Below are positions 18,814 through 27,955 of a DNA stretch of 64,000 nt, one piece after another. A program made the position numbers and the translations under genes. The notes under the pieces are model-generated. The model ran no database searches. It saw only the letters and a list, made by a program, of their open reading frames with translations, and was not told the origin of the DNA. The DNA is from Aliikangiella marina (GTDB lineage Bacteria; Pseudomonadota; Gammaproteobacteria; Enterobacterales; Kangiellaceae): positions 496,001-560,000 of the forward strand of contig NZ_VIKR01000001.1 in assembly GCF_007004765.1 (NCBI RefSeq), given 5' to 3'. The stretch's first letter is position 1. Each line of letters opens with the position of its first letter.

Positions 18814-19092
18814 ATGGCTACGGCAACAGCAAGACATATATTGGTGTCTACTGAAGAAAAATGTAATGAATTAAAAGAACAAATTGCAGGCGGTGCTGAT
18901 TTTGGCGAGATAGCGAAAGAACACTCGACTTGTCCTAGTGGTAAAAGCGGTGGAGATTTAGGCTCTTTTGGACCGGGGATGATGGTCGCAGAGTTCGATC
19001 AAGTTTGTTTTAACGAAGCCGTCGGTGAAGTTCATGGGCCAGTTAAAACCCAATTCGGTTATCACCTGGTAGAAGTCACTAGCCGAACTTAA
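18814..19092 (+). CDS. ppiC: Parvulin-type peptidyl-prolyl isomerase PpiC
   Basis: A 92-residue single-domain parvulin without a signal peptide, so cytoplasmic. Family motifs are ARHILV (6-11), GGADFGEIAKEHSTCPSG, GGDLGSFGPGMM, and the C-terminal VKTQFGYHLVEV. It catalyses cis-trans isomerisation of peptidyl-proline bonds. The ribosome-binding site is CTGGAG, upstream of the ATG by about eight bases. Length equals E. coli PpiC. It is monocistronic: its own promoter lies upstream and a bidirectional terminator downstream. Confidence 0.94.
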   Translation: MATATARHILVSTEEKCNELKEQIAGGADFGEIAKEHSTCPSGKSGGDLGSFGPGMMVAEFDQVCFNEAVGEVHGPVKTQFGYHLVEVTSRT

Positions 19093-19107
19093 AATAATCA
19101 ACGCACT

Positions 19108-19135
19108 AAAAAAGGGAGCAAATGCTCCCTTTTTT
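19108..19135. terminator. Bidirectional terminator between ppiC and pckA
   Basis: AAAAAGGGAGCA and TGCTCCCTTTTT form a near-perfect stem with A- and T-runs on both sides, so it serves ppiC on the plus strand and pckA on the minus strand. Confidence 0.85.
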
Positions 19136-19161
19136 AATTGTCAGGCTCTTGCTAAATAGAT

Positions 19162-20697
19162 TTAAGCTCGCGGCCCCGCAGCTTTAATTGCATCTGACAC
19201 ATCAAACTTCTCGATATTGTCTTTGAACAACGCTGCCACAGCTTTTGCTTCTTCGTCGTAAGCGGCGTGATTGTCCCAGGTTTTCTTGGGCTCTAAGAGA
19301 CGCGTATCGATGCCTTCGATATTGACAGGAACATCCAAGTTGAGCTCTTCAATGTGAGTTGTTTCTGCCTTAGCTAATTCGCCTGATTGAATTGCAGAAA
19401 TAACCGCTCGAGTGGTTGGAATGCTAAAGCGCTTTCCACCATTATGGTAAGAGCCACCGGTCCAGCCCGTGTTTACAAGATAGACCTTTGCATTGTTTGC
19501 TTCGATGCGTTTCATCAATAGCTCCGCATATACGCTCGCAGGCCGAGGGAAGAATGGGGCGCCAAAGCAAGTTGAGAAAGTCGATTCAATTGCTTTTGTT
19601 GAGCCTATTTCAGTAGAACCAACTTTTGCTGTGTATCCGCTTAAGAAGTGGTAAGCAGCCGCTTCTTTTGAAAGAATCGATACTGGCGGGAGAACACCGG
19701 TTAAGTCGCAAGTCAAAAACACTACTGCTTTAGGTTCGCCAGCACGATTTTCTTCAACACGAAGGTCAATGTGCTCTCTTGGATAACCTGCACGTCCGTT
19801 CTGGCTTAAAGAAACGTCACTATAATCAGGATTACCTTGGTCATCTAAAACAACATTTTCGATGATAGTCCCGCGCTTAATCGCATTCCAAATGACGGGC
19901 TCATTTTCCTTCGAAAGGTCGATTGTTTTGGCGTAACAGCCACCTTCGATGTTGAAAACAGTGCCTTCACCCCAACCGTGCTCATCATCGCCGATGAGTT
20001 CGCAAGAAGGATCAGCAGAAAGGGTGGTTTTGCCCGTTCCAGAGAGGCCAAAGAACAAAGTCACATCGCCTTTGCTGTCTTTGTTCGCCGCACAGTGCAT
20101 CGGCAATACATCTTTGGCTGGTAGTAAAAAGTTTTGTACCGAGAACATGGCTTTTTTCATTTCACCGGCATAACGCATACCAGCAATTAAAACTTTACGC
20201 TGACCAAAGTTGATAATAACGACACCATCTGAATTAGTGCCGTCACGTTGTGGGTCACATTTGAAGTGCGCACAATTTAAAATTTGCCACTCATCTTTTG
20301 ATTTAGGGTTGTAGTCAGTAGGACGAACGAACAAGTTGCGACCAAACAGGTTTTGCCAAGCCGTTTCTGTTCTCACTTGAACAGGCAGGTAGTGCTCCGG
20401 ATCAGAACCGACATGAAGCTCTGATGTAAAGTAGGCGTCTTTTGCTTCCAAATAATTTTCAACACGTTCCCAAAGTGCATCAAACTGAACTTCATTGAAT
20501 GGGCGGTTGACCTTGCCCCAATCAATTTCATTTTCAGTAGAAGCTTCTCTAACGATGAATCTGTCGTTAGGTGAACGTCCTGTTCTAAGGCCTGTTTCAA
20601 CGCTTAGCGCGCCGTTAGCCGCTAAAACGCCTTCTTTCCTTTCGAGGGCCATATCGATCAATTGATCGCTCGTTAAATTTAGGTGTTGTGTCGCCAT
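19162..20697 (-). CDS. pckA: Phosphoenolpyruvate carboxykinase (ATP)
   Basis: Gluconeogenic enzyme: oxaloacetate plus ATP to PEP, CO2 and ADP in the cytoplasm. I take the ATG at 20697 (511 residues, preceded by GGAG five bases upstream) rather than an upstream in-frame start that adds 24 residues with no family character. Motifs: [12 protein letters not shown] near the N-terminus, the P-loop [10 protein letters not shown] (217-226), the metal-binding GDDEHGWG, the adenine-binding region, and the C-terminal TGWTGG. Its presence beside acetate/propionate genes fits growth on short-chain acids. Confidence 0.96.
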   Translation of the reverse strand: MATQHLNLTSDQLIDMALERKEGVLAANGALSVETGLRTGRSPNDRFIVREASTENEIDWGKVNRPFNEVQFDALWERVENYLEAKDAYFTSELHVGSDPEHYLPVQVRTETAWQNLFGRNLFVRPTDYNPKSKDEWQILNCAHFKCDPQRDGTNSDGVVIINFGQRKVLIAGMRYAGEMKKAMFSVQNFLLPAKDVLPMHCAANKDSKGDVTLFFGLSGTGKTTLSADPSCELIGDDEHGWGEGTVFNIEGGCYAKTIDLSKENEPVIWNAIKRGTIIENVVLDDQGNPDYSDVSLSQNGRAGYPREHIDLRVEENRAGEPKAVVFLTCDLTGVLPPVSILSKEAAAYHFLSGYTAKVGSTEIGSTKAIESTFSTCFGAPFFPRPASVYAELLMKRIEANNAKVYLVNTGWTGGSYHNGGKRFSIPTTRAVISAIQSGELAKAETTHIEELNLDVPVNIEGIDTRLLEPKKTWDNHAAYDEEAKAVAALFKDNIEKFDVSDAIKAAGPRA

Positions 20698-20925
20698 CTG
20701 TCTCCACCGGGGGGTCGGGTTTATTGCAAACGTATGCAATCGGGTAAAAATTGCGCGGCATTTTAGCAAATAAAATCTCGCTAAACTACACTAAATTTGG
20801 GTTTTTAACGGGTAAAAATAATCATCAATAGGAAATCGATCTGAGTCGCTAAGTGACTGTAAATAATAGAAAAATAATTGACACCGCTGTCAATTGGTGG
20901 CTAGAAACTTAAAAATAGTTGGTTT

Positions 20926-21381
20926 TTATAACTTTTCGAATCTTTTATGCCAGTTTTTGAAGCGTTTTGCACAATAATTATCGAGTTCTTCATAGTCCAT
21001 AAAATACAGTTCGGCACCTGCTTTGATGTCCATGTCATACTCGCAATGGTCGTTGGTGTGTTCACGGCAAATAAATGGGCGTTTCTCATAAATTCCACAA
21101 TTGCCATTTGGCTCAAGGTGTTGGCACTGAGCATAGAAAACTAAATACCAGCCGTCAGTGTCTTTAAATAGATGAGTATTGAGATGGGAAACATGCCAAA
21201 CCAAATTATCAAAGTCGCGGATAGAACGGGGCGTTTCAACTTCGACGGTAGAGTATTGACAGCATTTCGATTGTGAACAATAACTACATTTGTTTTCCGC
21301 ATTCATGCCTTTAGGTTTTGGCATTTTCTTGTCGAAAGTAGCGAGGTTAACCACCGGTATTGTTTTGTGTTTTTTGTTCAC
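20926..21381 (-). CDS. YkgJ-family cysteine-cluster (zinc/iron-chelating) protein
   Basis: A 151-residue cytoplasmic protein with clustered cysteines: CSYCSQSKCC (32-41), then CQHLEPNGNCGIYEKRPFICREH in the middle and a late Cys near NYCAKRF. The NGNCGIYEKRP-x-x-CR pattern is characteristic of the CxxCxxCC / YkgJ family, thought to bind Zn or Fe, with no agreed function. The start is an uncertain GTG; Met20 or Met26 could also serve. It lies between pckA and ispB on the same strand, with about 80 bases to ispB. Confidence 0.8.
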   Translation of the reverse strand: MNKKHKTIPVVNLATFDKKMPKPKGMNAENKCSYCSQSKCCQYSTVEVETPRSIRDFDNLVWHVSHLNTHLFKDTDGWYLVFYAQCQHLEPNGNCGIYEKRPFICREHTNDHCEYDMDIKAGAELYFMDYEELDNYCAKRFKNWHKRFEKL

Positions 21382-21460
21382 CCGCTACCCCTAAGATATT
21401 AATCCAAAGCAATCTAATTTTAATGATTTATTATTATATTAACGTTGATACTAATCCGCT

Positions 21461-22429
21461 TTAAAATGTCCTCGCAACAGCTAAGTCTGCTAAGTCAGCT
21501 AATGCATTGCTAAACGGATTATTTGGCATCTTCTCTAATCGCTGCTTTGCTAATACGACTTCATGATTGGCTTTGGTTAGCGTGTATTCAATCGATTTGG
21601 TTTGCTTGATAATTTGCTGAATCTCCGAAAGATGCTCTAAACCACCGTTCTCGATACATTTTCTGATGAGTGCTTCGCCCGCTTCATCGGCTTGTTGTTT
21701 CGCATAAATTAGCGGTAATGTTGGCTTCCCTTCGGCTAAATCGTCGCCGACATTTTTACCAAGTTCCTCGCTGTCTGCAGTGTAATCTAAAGCATCATCC
21801 ATTAATTGAAAAGCAAGCCCCAGATGAAGGCCGTATGCATGCATGTCGTCGGCGAGCTCATCATGGCCGGAGATAATAGCACCCAATTGGCAAGCGGCTG
21901 CAAACAAAATAGCAGTCTTATTTCTGATGACCTCAAAGTAAGAAGCTTCCGTCGCGTTGGGGTCATTGCAGTTCATTAATTGCAGAACTTCTCCCTCTGC
22001 AATTTGATTGGTAGTATCAGCTAAAATTTGCATAATCTGCATCTTGTCGAGCTTAACCATCAATTGAAAAGAGCGGGTATATAAGAAGTCACCGACCAGG
22101 ACACTTGCCGCGTTACCAAATAATGCATTAGCGGTTTCTCTACCTCGACGTCTGTCACTTTCGTCCACGACGTCGTCATGGAGCAGAGTTGCTGTATGAA
22201 TGAATTCGACGATAGCCGCAGCAATATGATGTTTGTTGCCTTGATAACCGAGGGCATTTGCGACCATCAGCACCAGTAACGGACGCAGTCTTTTGCCGCC
22301 AGCTGCGACGATATAATGACCCAGTTGATTGACCAGCGCGACGTCTGATTCTAACTGTTCGAAGATTACTTGATTGGTCGCCTGAAAGTCGTCATTAACT
22401 AATTGCGTAATTGTTTTGATATCAGCCAT
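21461..22429 (-). CDS. ispB: Octaprenyl (polyprenyl) diphosphate synthase
   Basis: A trans-prenyltransferase making the side chain of ubiquinone and menaquinone from IPP and FPP. It has 322 residues, the usual length. The first aspartate-rich motif DDVVDESDRRR starts at Asp85 and the second, QLMDDALDY, has Asp211-Asp212; GGKRLRP (44-50) binds IPP. The gene is divergent from rplU, the arrangement found in E. coli and Pseudomonas. Confidence 0.95.
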   Translation of the reverse strand: MADIKTITQLVNDDFQATNQVIFEQLESDVALVNQLGHYIVAAGGKRLRPLLVLMVANALGYQGNKHHIAAAIVEFIHTATLLHDDVVDESDRRRGRETANALFGNAASVLVGDFLYTRSFQLMVKLDKMQIMQILADTTNQIAEGEVLQLMNCNDPNATEASYFEVIRNKTAILFAAACQLGAIISGHDELADDMHAYGLHLGLAFQLMDDALDYTADSEELGKNVGDDLAEGKPTLPLIYAKQQADEAGEALIRKCIENGGLEHLSEIQQIIKQTKSIEYTLTKANHEVVLAKQRLEKMPNNPFSNALADLADLAVARTF

Positions 22430-22621
22430 TTATGCTTTTTTTGCTTTCTGCCAGGTGAGTCGTTTGATAAGTATTTGAAGATATAGTGTTCGACTACCTG
22501 AATAATTATAATTCAGGCTCGAATGCTAGGGCTTGAGGGGGGTTCGGTCAAGAAAAAACTAGTTATGTCCGTGATCTTGTCAAATTGTGCTGAAAAATAC
22601 TGAAATTTCTGCCTATAAGTC

Positions 22622-22650
22622 TTGCGACTAGTAGCCTAATGCCTTAAAAT
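22622..22650 (+). promoter_or_regulatory. rplU-rpmA promoter
   Basis: TTGCGA (22622-22627), exactly 17 bases, then TAAAAT (22645-22650). The GC-rich stretch GCGCGCCC directly after the -10 resembles the discriminator of stringently controlled ribosomal promoters. Transcription would start near 22657, giving a leader of about 140 bases. Confidence 0.7.
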
Positions 22651-22721
22651 GCGCGCCCTTAAATAGGAATCCCAAGGTTCATAAAAGCAATAATAGCTAC
22701 CAAGGGTCCTGACAAAAACTT

Positions 22722-22750
22722 AAAACTAAGCCAGTAACTTTCTTAGTTTT
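22722..22750 (+). promoter_or_regulatory. Hairpin in the rplU leader RNA
   Basis: AAAACTAAG and its exact complement CTTAGTTTT enclose an 11-base loop, 48 bases before the rplU ATG. It may be a target for ribosomal-protein autoregulation; no U-tract follows. Confidence 0.5.
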
Positions 22751-22797
22751 CGATTGAAAATCAAGAAGTTGCAATTAAGTGAAGGAGATTTTTCACT

Positions 22798-23109
22798 ATG
22801 TATGCGGTAATTCAAAGTGGTGGTAAACAACACCGAGTTTCCGAAGGTCAAGTTGTTAGACTTGAAAAGATTGACGGCGAAAAAGGCGCAGCAATCGATT
22901 TCGACAAAGTTTTATTGGTAGGTGAAGGTGCTGATTTAGCATTAGGCGCACCTTACCTCGAAGGCGCTAAGGTCTCAGGCGAGATCGTAGAGCATGGTCG
23001 TGGCAAGAAAGTCAAGATCGTTAAATTCAAACGTCGTAAGCACCATATGAAACGTATGGGCCATCGTCAATGGTTTACTGAAGTTAAAATTACTGGCATT
23101 AGCAAGTAA
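22798..23109 (+). CDS. rplU: 50S ribosomal protein L21
   Basis: A 103-residue ribosomal protein binding 23S r[17 protein letters not shown] at the N-terminus and [15 protein letters not shown] with the C-terminal TEVKITGI are diagnostic. A GAAGGAG site precedes the ATG. First gene of the rplU-rpmA pair, with obgE downstream as in other gammaproteobacteria. Confidence 0.98.
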   Translation: MYAVIQSGGKQHRVSEGQVVRLEKIDGEKGAAIDFDKVLLVGEGADLALGAPYLEGAKVSGEIVEHGRGKKVKIVKFKRRKHHMKRMGHRQWFTEVKITGISK

Positions 23110-23138
23110 TCTAACTCAACTGATTCAGGAGAGATATA

Positions 23139-23396
23139 ATGGCTCATAAGAAAGCTGGTGGTAGTACTCGTAACGGTCGCGATTCCGAAAGTAAACGCCT
23201 TGGTGTTAAGCGCTACGGTGGTGAAAAGGTTTCTGCGGGCAGCATCATTGTTCGTCAACGTGGTACCCAGTTCCACGCTGGCAATAACGTCGGCATCGGG
23301 CGTGACCATACTTTATTCGCTAAAGCTGATGGCGAAGTGAAGTTTGAAGTAAAAGGTTTACGTAACCGTCGCACAGTGAGCATCATCACTCACTAA
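23139..23396 (+). CDS. rpmA: 50S ribosomal protein L27
   Basis: An 85-residue protein of the peptidyl transferase region. The N-terminus [16 protein letters not shown] needs no processing and matches the gammaproteobacterial form. [23 protein letters not shown] is the family signature. AGGAGAG ribosome-binding site, 29 bases after rplU. A terminator follows, so obgE may have its own promoter or depend on readthrough. Confidence 0.98.
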   Translation: MAHKKAGGSTRNGRDSESKRLGVKRYGGEKVSAGSIIVRQRGTQFHAGNNVGIGRDHTLFAKADGEVKFEVKGLRNRRTVSIITH

Positions 23397-23440
23397 GTGC
23401 GTTTCCAGCCTGGTTGCTGGAACAAAAGCCTTCTATAATA

Positions 23441-23468
23441 AAAAAGCTCCGATATTCGGGGCTTTTTT
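23441..23468 (+). terminator. Terminator after rpmA
   Basis: AGCTCCGA / TCGGGGCT stem with a 3-base loop, preceded by an A-run and followed by seven Ts. Confidence 0.85.
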
Positions 23469-23520
23469 TATATCGGTAAAGTGTTTTAATTCACACAAGT
23501 TATCAAGACTGAGATTGTAA

Positions 23521-24621
<1,101 letters not shown>

Positions 24622-24649
24622 GACAGTCAGTGACTTTTTAAAAGGTAAT

Positions 24650-24677
24650 AAAAAACCCGCCATTAGGCGGGTTTTTT
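24650..24677. terminator. Bidirectional terminator between obgE and rpsT
   Basis: AAACCCGCC / GGCGGGTTT stem with ATTA loop and flanking A- and T-runs. It serves both convergent genes. Confidence 0.9.
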
Positions 24678-24704
24678 GTATTCGGTCTAGGCTAACCTCA
24701 TCGG

Positions 24705-24968
24705 TTATGCCATAGCCTTAATTTGCGCGTTGAAACGGCTCTTATGACGAGCAGCTTTGTTTGCGTGAATTAGGCCTTTACCAGCAGCGACGTCAAGGAC
24801 AGAAACTGCTTTAGTGTATGCAGCTTCAGCTGCAGCTTTGTCACCAGATGCAATCGCAGCAACAACTTTCTTCATGTATGTGCGCATCATAGAACGACGG
24901 CTAGCATTATGCTGGCGACGACCTTCAGCCTGACGTGCACGCTTCTTTGCGGATTTAATATTAGCCAA
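24705..24968 (-). CDS. rpsT: 30S ribosomal protein S20
   Basis: An 87-residue basic protein: [18 protein letters not shown] at the N-terminus and [20 protein letters not shown] at the C-terminus are typical. The initiation codon is TTG (24968-24966 on the minus strand) preceded by CAGGAG. The E. coli gene also uses UUG, where it takes part in autoregulated translation. Convergent with obgE and divergent from murJ, the usual setting. Confidence 0.97.
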   Translation of the reverse strand: MANIKSAKKRARQAEGRRQHNASRRSMMRTYMKKVVAAIASGDKAAAEAAYTKAVSVLDVAAGKGLIHANKAARHKSRFNAQIKAMA

Positions 24969-25314
24969 GGCTTTGCTCCTGAAATTAGGCTTACGTTTTA
25001 AGGTGCGGGAATATACAGGTTTTTTGGGGGGATATCAAGGTAAATTATGATAATTTCTTGTTTCTCTGTCATATTCCCTCAAGCCTCGTCGTTTCTGGCT
25101 TTAGGCAATTTTACGATCGGCATATTTGGTCCATAATTGTGCCATTTAAATAGCGGATTTGCATGCGATAATTTCATTGACGGATTATGGCTAACTGGCT
25201 AACCTTAGGTGCCTCGTAGTAGAACCCCGCTGACCGAAACCGATTACAGCAAAGCACTATCAGCTAAACAAGTTAAAAAACCGTTGCGACCGGATAATAA
25301 CAATGGAGAAATAG
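24969..25314. other. rpsT/murJ divergent intergenic region (346 bases)
   Basis: Contains the rpsT promoter on the minus strand and, presumably, a murJ promoter that I could not place confidently. No gene is seen. Confidence 0.6.
25010..25038 (-). promoter_or_regulatory. rpsT promoter
   Basis: Read on the minus strand: TTGATA (25038-25033), 17 bases, TATATT (25015-25010), followed by a GC-rich CCCGCACC discriminator typical of ribosomal-protein promoters. Confidence 0.75.
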
Positions 25315-26853
25315 GTGTCGAAGCAACTTTTAAAGTCTGGAATCATTGTTAGCGCAATGACCTTTTTGTCTCGGATCTTAGGATTGGTTCGAGATATCGT
25401 AATGACTTACGTATTAGGTGCTGAGTGGGCGACAGACGTATTTCTGGTCGCCCAAAAAATCCCTAACTTTTTACGCCGCCTATTCGCCGAGGGCGCATTT
25501 TCTCAGGCCTTCGTGCCCGTTCTTGCGGAGTACCAAACCAATAAAACCGTCCAAGATGTGAAGCGTCTAATTGCTGAAACGGCGGGTACGCTTGGCGCTA
25601 TACTCTTGGTTGTTGCGATCTTGGGGGTGATTGGTTCACCTGTTTTAGTCACGCTTTTTGGACCAGGTTTTATTGGCAAAGAACAGGAGTTTGAGCTAGC
25701 GTCCTTGATGCTTAAAATTACCTTTCCTTATATTCTTTTTATCTCGCTTACGGCTTTTTGTGGCTCTGTATTAAATAGTGTTGGTCGATTTGGCATTCCA
25801 GCATTTACCCCTGTTCTGCTGAACGTATCCATCATATCGGCTGCGATCATCGTGACACCCGCTATCGAAGAAAAGACTGCATTGGCATTAGCTTGGGGGG
25901 TGTTTGTCGCAGGAGTCGTTCAATTGTTACTTCAGCTTCCATTTTTATGGAAAGAGGGACTATTGGCGAGACCGCGGTGGGGATGGGACTCTCCAGGCGT
26001 ACAAAAAATTCTCACTTTGATGGGGCCGGCACTATTTGGCGTTTCGGTTGGTCAAATTAACCTTCTGCTTGATACGATTTTGGCGTCCTTTTTGGAGCGG
26101 GGCAGTATTACCTGGCTTTATGTTTCTGACCGAATGTTAGAGTTTCCGCTCGGTATATTTGCGATTGCCATTTCGACAGTCATTTTACCGTCGTTGTCTC
26201 GACAGCATGCGAGTGATGACAAAGCAGAGTTCAATCGAACCTTTAACTGGGGCTTGCGGCTTGTATTCCTGATAGGTATTCCCGCAACCATAGGCCTATT
26301 TATGATGGCGGAGCCGATTATATTGACGGTGTTCCAAAATGGTAAATTCGGGTTAAATGATGCTTATTTAGCTTCCTTGAGTTTAAAGGCGTATATCGTT
26401 GGACTACTCGGTTTTATGTTGATAAAAGTCCTCGCGACTGGGTTTTACTCGCGACAAGATACCAAGACGCCGGTAAAAATCGCCATAATCGCTATGGTGA
26501 CGAATATGGTGTTCAATCTTATTTTATTTTTCCCGCTTAAACATGTTGGGCTTGCACTTGCTACTGCCATATCAGCCATTGTTAATGCGTCATTGTTGTT
26601 TATCAACCTCAAGCGTATCGGTGTCTTCATCGCTGATGGTCGATGGAATAGTTGGTTTGCTAAATTGGCCCTGGCAAACCTTGTTCTTGTTGGCTTTATC
26701 TTCCTAGTCATGGCGCCGACTCAAGATTGGCAGAACTGGGATGTTTGGCAGCGAGTCTGGAACATGGTGATTTTAGTCTTCGGTTCCATCGGAGTTTATG
26801 CGCTTACTTTGTTCGCCGCGAGGGTCAGAATGAGCGATTTACGCCAGACTTAG
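25315..26853 (+). CDS. murJ: Lipid II flippase MurJ
   Basis: A 512-residue inner-membrane MOP-superfamily protein that flips the peptidoglycan precursor lipid II. Start is a GTG with a GGAG site seven bases upstream. The N-terminus SGIIVSAMTFLSRILGLVRDIVMTYVLG and PNFLRRLFAEGAFSQAFVPVL are strongly conserved MurJ segments including key arginines. About 14 hydrophobic helices are distributed along the protein. Same-strand neighbour ribF follows, as in Pseudomonas. Confidence 0.95.
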   Translation: MSKQLLKSGIIVSAMTFLSRILGLVRDIVMTYVLGAEWATDVFLVAQKIPNFLRRLFAEGAFSQAFVPVLAEYQTNKTVQDVKRLIAETAGTLGAILLVVAILGVIGSPVLVTLFGPGFIGKEQEFELASLMLKITFPYILFISLTAFCGSVLNSVGRFGIPAFTPVLLNVSIISAAIIVTPAIEEKTALALAWGVFVAGVVQLLLQLPFLWKEGLLARPRWGWDSPGVQKILTLMGPALFGVSVGQINLLLDTILASFLERGSITWLYVSDRMLEFPLGIFAIAISTVILPSLSRQHASDDKAEFNRTFNWGLRLVFLIGIPATIGLFMMAEPIILTVFQNGKFGLNDAYLASLSLKAYIVGLLGFMLIKVLATGFYSRQDTKTPVKIAIIAMVTNMVFNLILFFPLKHVGLALATAISAIVNASLLFINLKRIGVFIADGRWNSWFAKLALANLVLVGFIFLVMAPTQDWQNWDVWQRVWNMVILVFGSIGVYALTLFAARVRMSDLRQT

Positions 26854-26967
26854 GGGGTTATTGTTTGTTTAAATGATAAACATTATTTGATGGCAGCAAA
26901 GCTCTATCAGTGGCCGCTTGTCTAGTATATAATCCAGCGACTTTGGCGTTTGCGCACCAGGAAAAAC

Positions 26968-27915
26968 ATGAAATTAATCCGAGGGTTAGTGAACCTTCAA
27001 CATCAAAATGAGAGCAGTGTTGCAACCATTGGCAACTTTGATGGTGTGCATGTCGGACACCAAGCGATTATTGAGAAAGTTTTAGCGAAAGCAAAGCAAC
27101 TCGGATTACCTTCTTGTGTCTTGCTATTTGAACCCCATCCTAAAGAATACTTCATGGGCGAGAGCTGTCCGCCTCGGCTGACGTGTTTCCGCGAAAAATA
27201 CAATGCTTTGAAGGATTTGGGGGTGGACAAGCTGGTGGTGCTTCAGTTCAATCAGTCATTGCGAAACATGGAGGCGATTGCGTTTGTTCAGTCGATTCTT
27301 ATCGAGCGATTGAGTATCAAGCATCTTGTCGTCGGTGATGATTTTCATTTTGGTAAGCAACGCAAAGGTAACTTTCAGTTATTGGAGCAGATGTCAGTAG
27401 GGCAATATACTCTTGAACCGACGCCCAGTGTTTTGGTTGATGGTGAGCGAGTAAGCAGTACACTTATCCGTAAAACGTTGGCCCAAGCAGATTTAGCTAA
27501 AGCTAAAAAATTACTTAATCGAGCGTTTACAATCTCTGGAAAAGTTGGTTTTGGACAGCAATTGGGAAGAACGATCAACTTCCCGACTGCAAATGTCGCC
27601 ATCAAGCGGATAAAAGCCCCCTTAAATGGTGTGTTTTTGGTGAAGTGCCGATGGACAGCCTTGGGTGAGAATTGTAGCGCTTGGGGAGCCGCAAATTGCG
27701 GTTCTCGGCCAACCGTGGATGGGACTCTGCACCGTCTAGAAGTTCACCTGTTGGATGCCAATCCAGATCTCTATGGTATAGAGTTAATGGTTGAGTTTAT
27801 CGCGTCAATTCGTGCCGAGAAGAAATTCGACAGCGTCGAAGCATTAAAAAGACAAATTGTTCGCGATGTTGAAGTATCGAGAAAACTGATTAGTCAGTTT
27901 GAGACTATCGAGTAA
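26968..27915 (+). CDS. ribF: Bifunctional riboflavin kinase / FAD synthetase
   Basis: Makes FMN and FAD from riboflavin and ATP. The ATG at 26968 with AGGA upstream is preferred over an in-frame TTG six codons earlier; the protein is 315 residues. The N-terminal nucleotidyltransferase has TIGNFDGVHVGHQ and GDDFHFGKQRKG. The C-terminal kinase domain has GKVGFGQQLGRTINFPTANV. It stands between murJ and ileS, the classic gammaproteobacterial order. Confidence 0.95.
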   Translation: MKLIRGLVNLQHQNESSVATIGNFDGVHVGHQAIIEKVLAKAKQLGLPSCVLLFEPHPKEYFMGESCPPRLTCFREKYNALKDLGVDKLVVLQFNQSLRNMEAIAFVQSILIERLSIKHLVVGDDFHFGKQRKGNFQLLEQMSVGQYTLEPTPSVLVDGERVSSTLIRKTLAQADLAKAKKLLNRAFTISGKVGFGQQLGRTINFPTANVAIKRIKAPLNGVFLVKCRWTALGENCSAWGAANCGSRPTVDGTLHRLEVHLLDANPDLYGIELMVEFIASIRAEKKFDSVEALKRQIVRDVEVSRKLISQFETIE

Positions 27916-27955
27916 ATTAAAGATTAACAAATAATAGTAAATTTTGGATAAACAA

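Larger units (their letters stand above)
22430..22797 (+). other. Divergent ispB/rplU regulatory region (368 bases)
   Basis: Contains a 7-bp inverted repeat CCTGAAT/ATTCAGG (22497-22517) that could be an operator, the rplU promoter and the rplU leader with a 9-bp hairpin. No gene is seen. Confidence 0.6.

Noticed and set aside
20698-20769. 24-residue N-terminal extension of PckA
   Set aside because: The inner ATG has a good ribosome-binding site and gives the normal family length.
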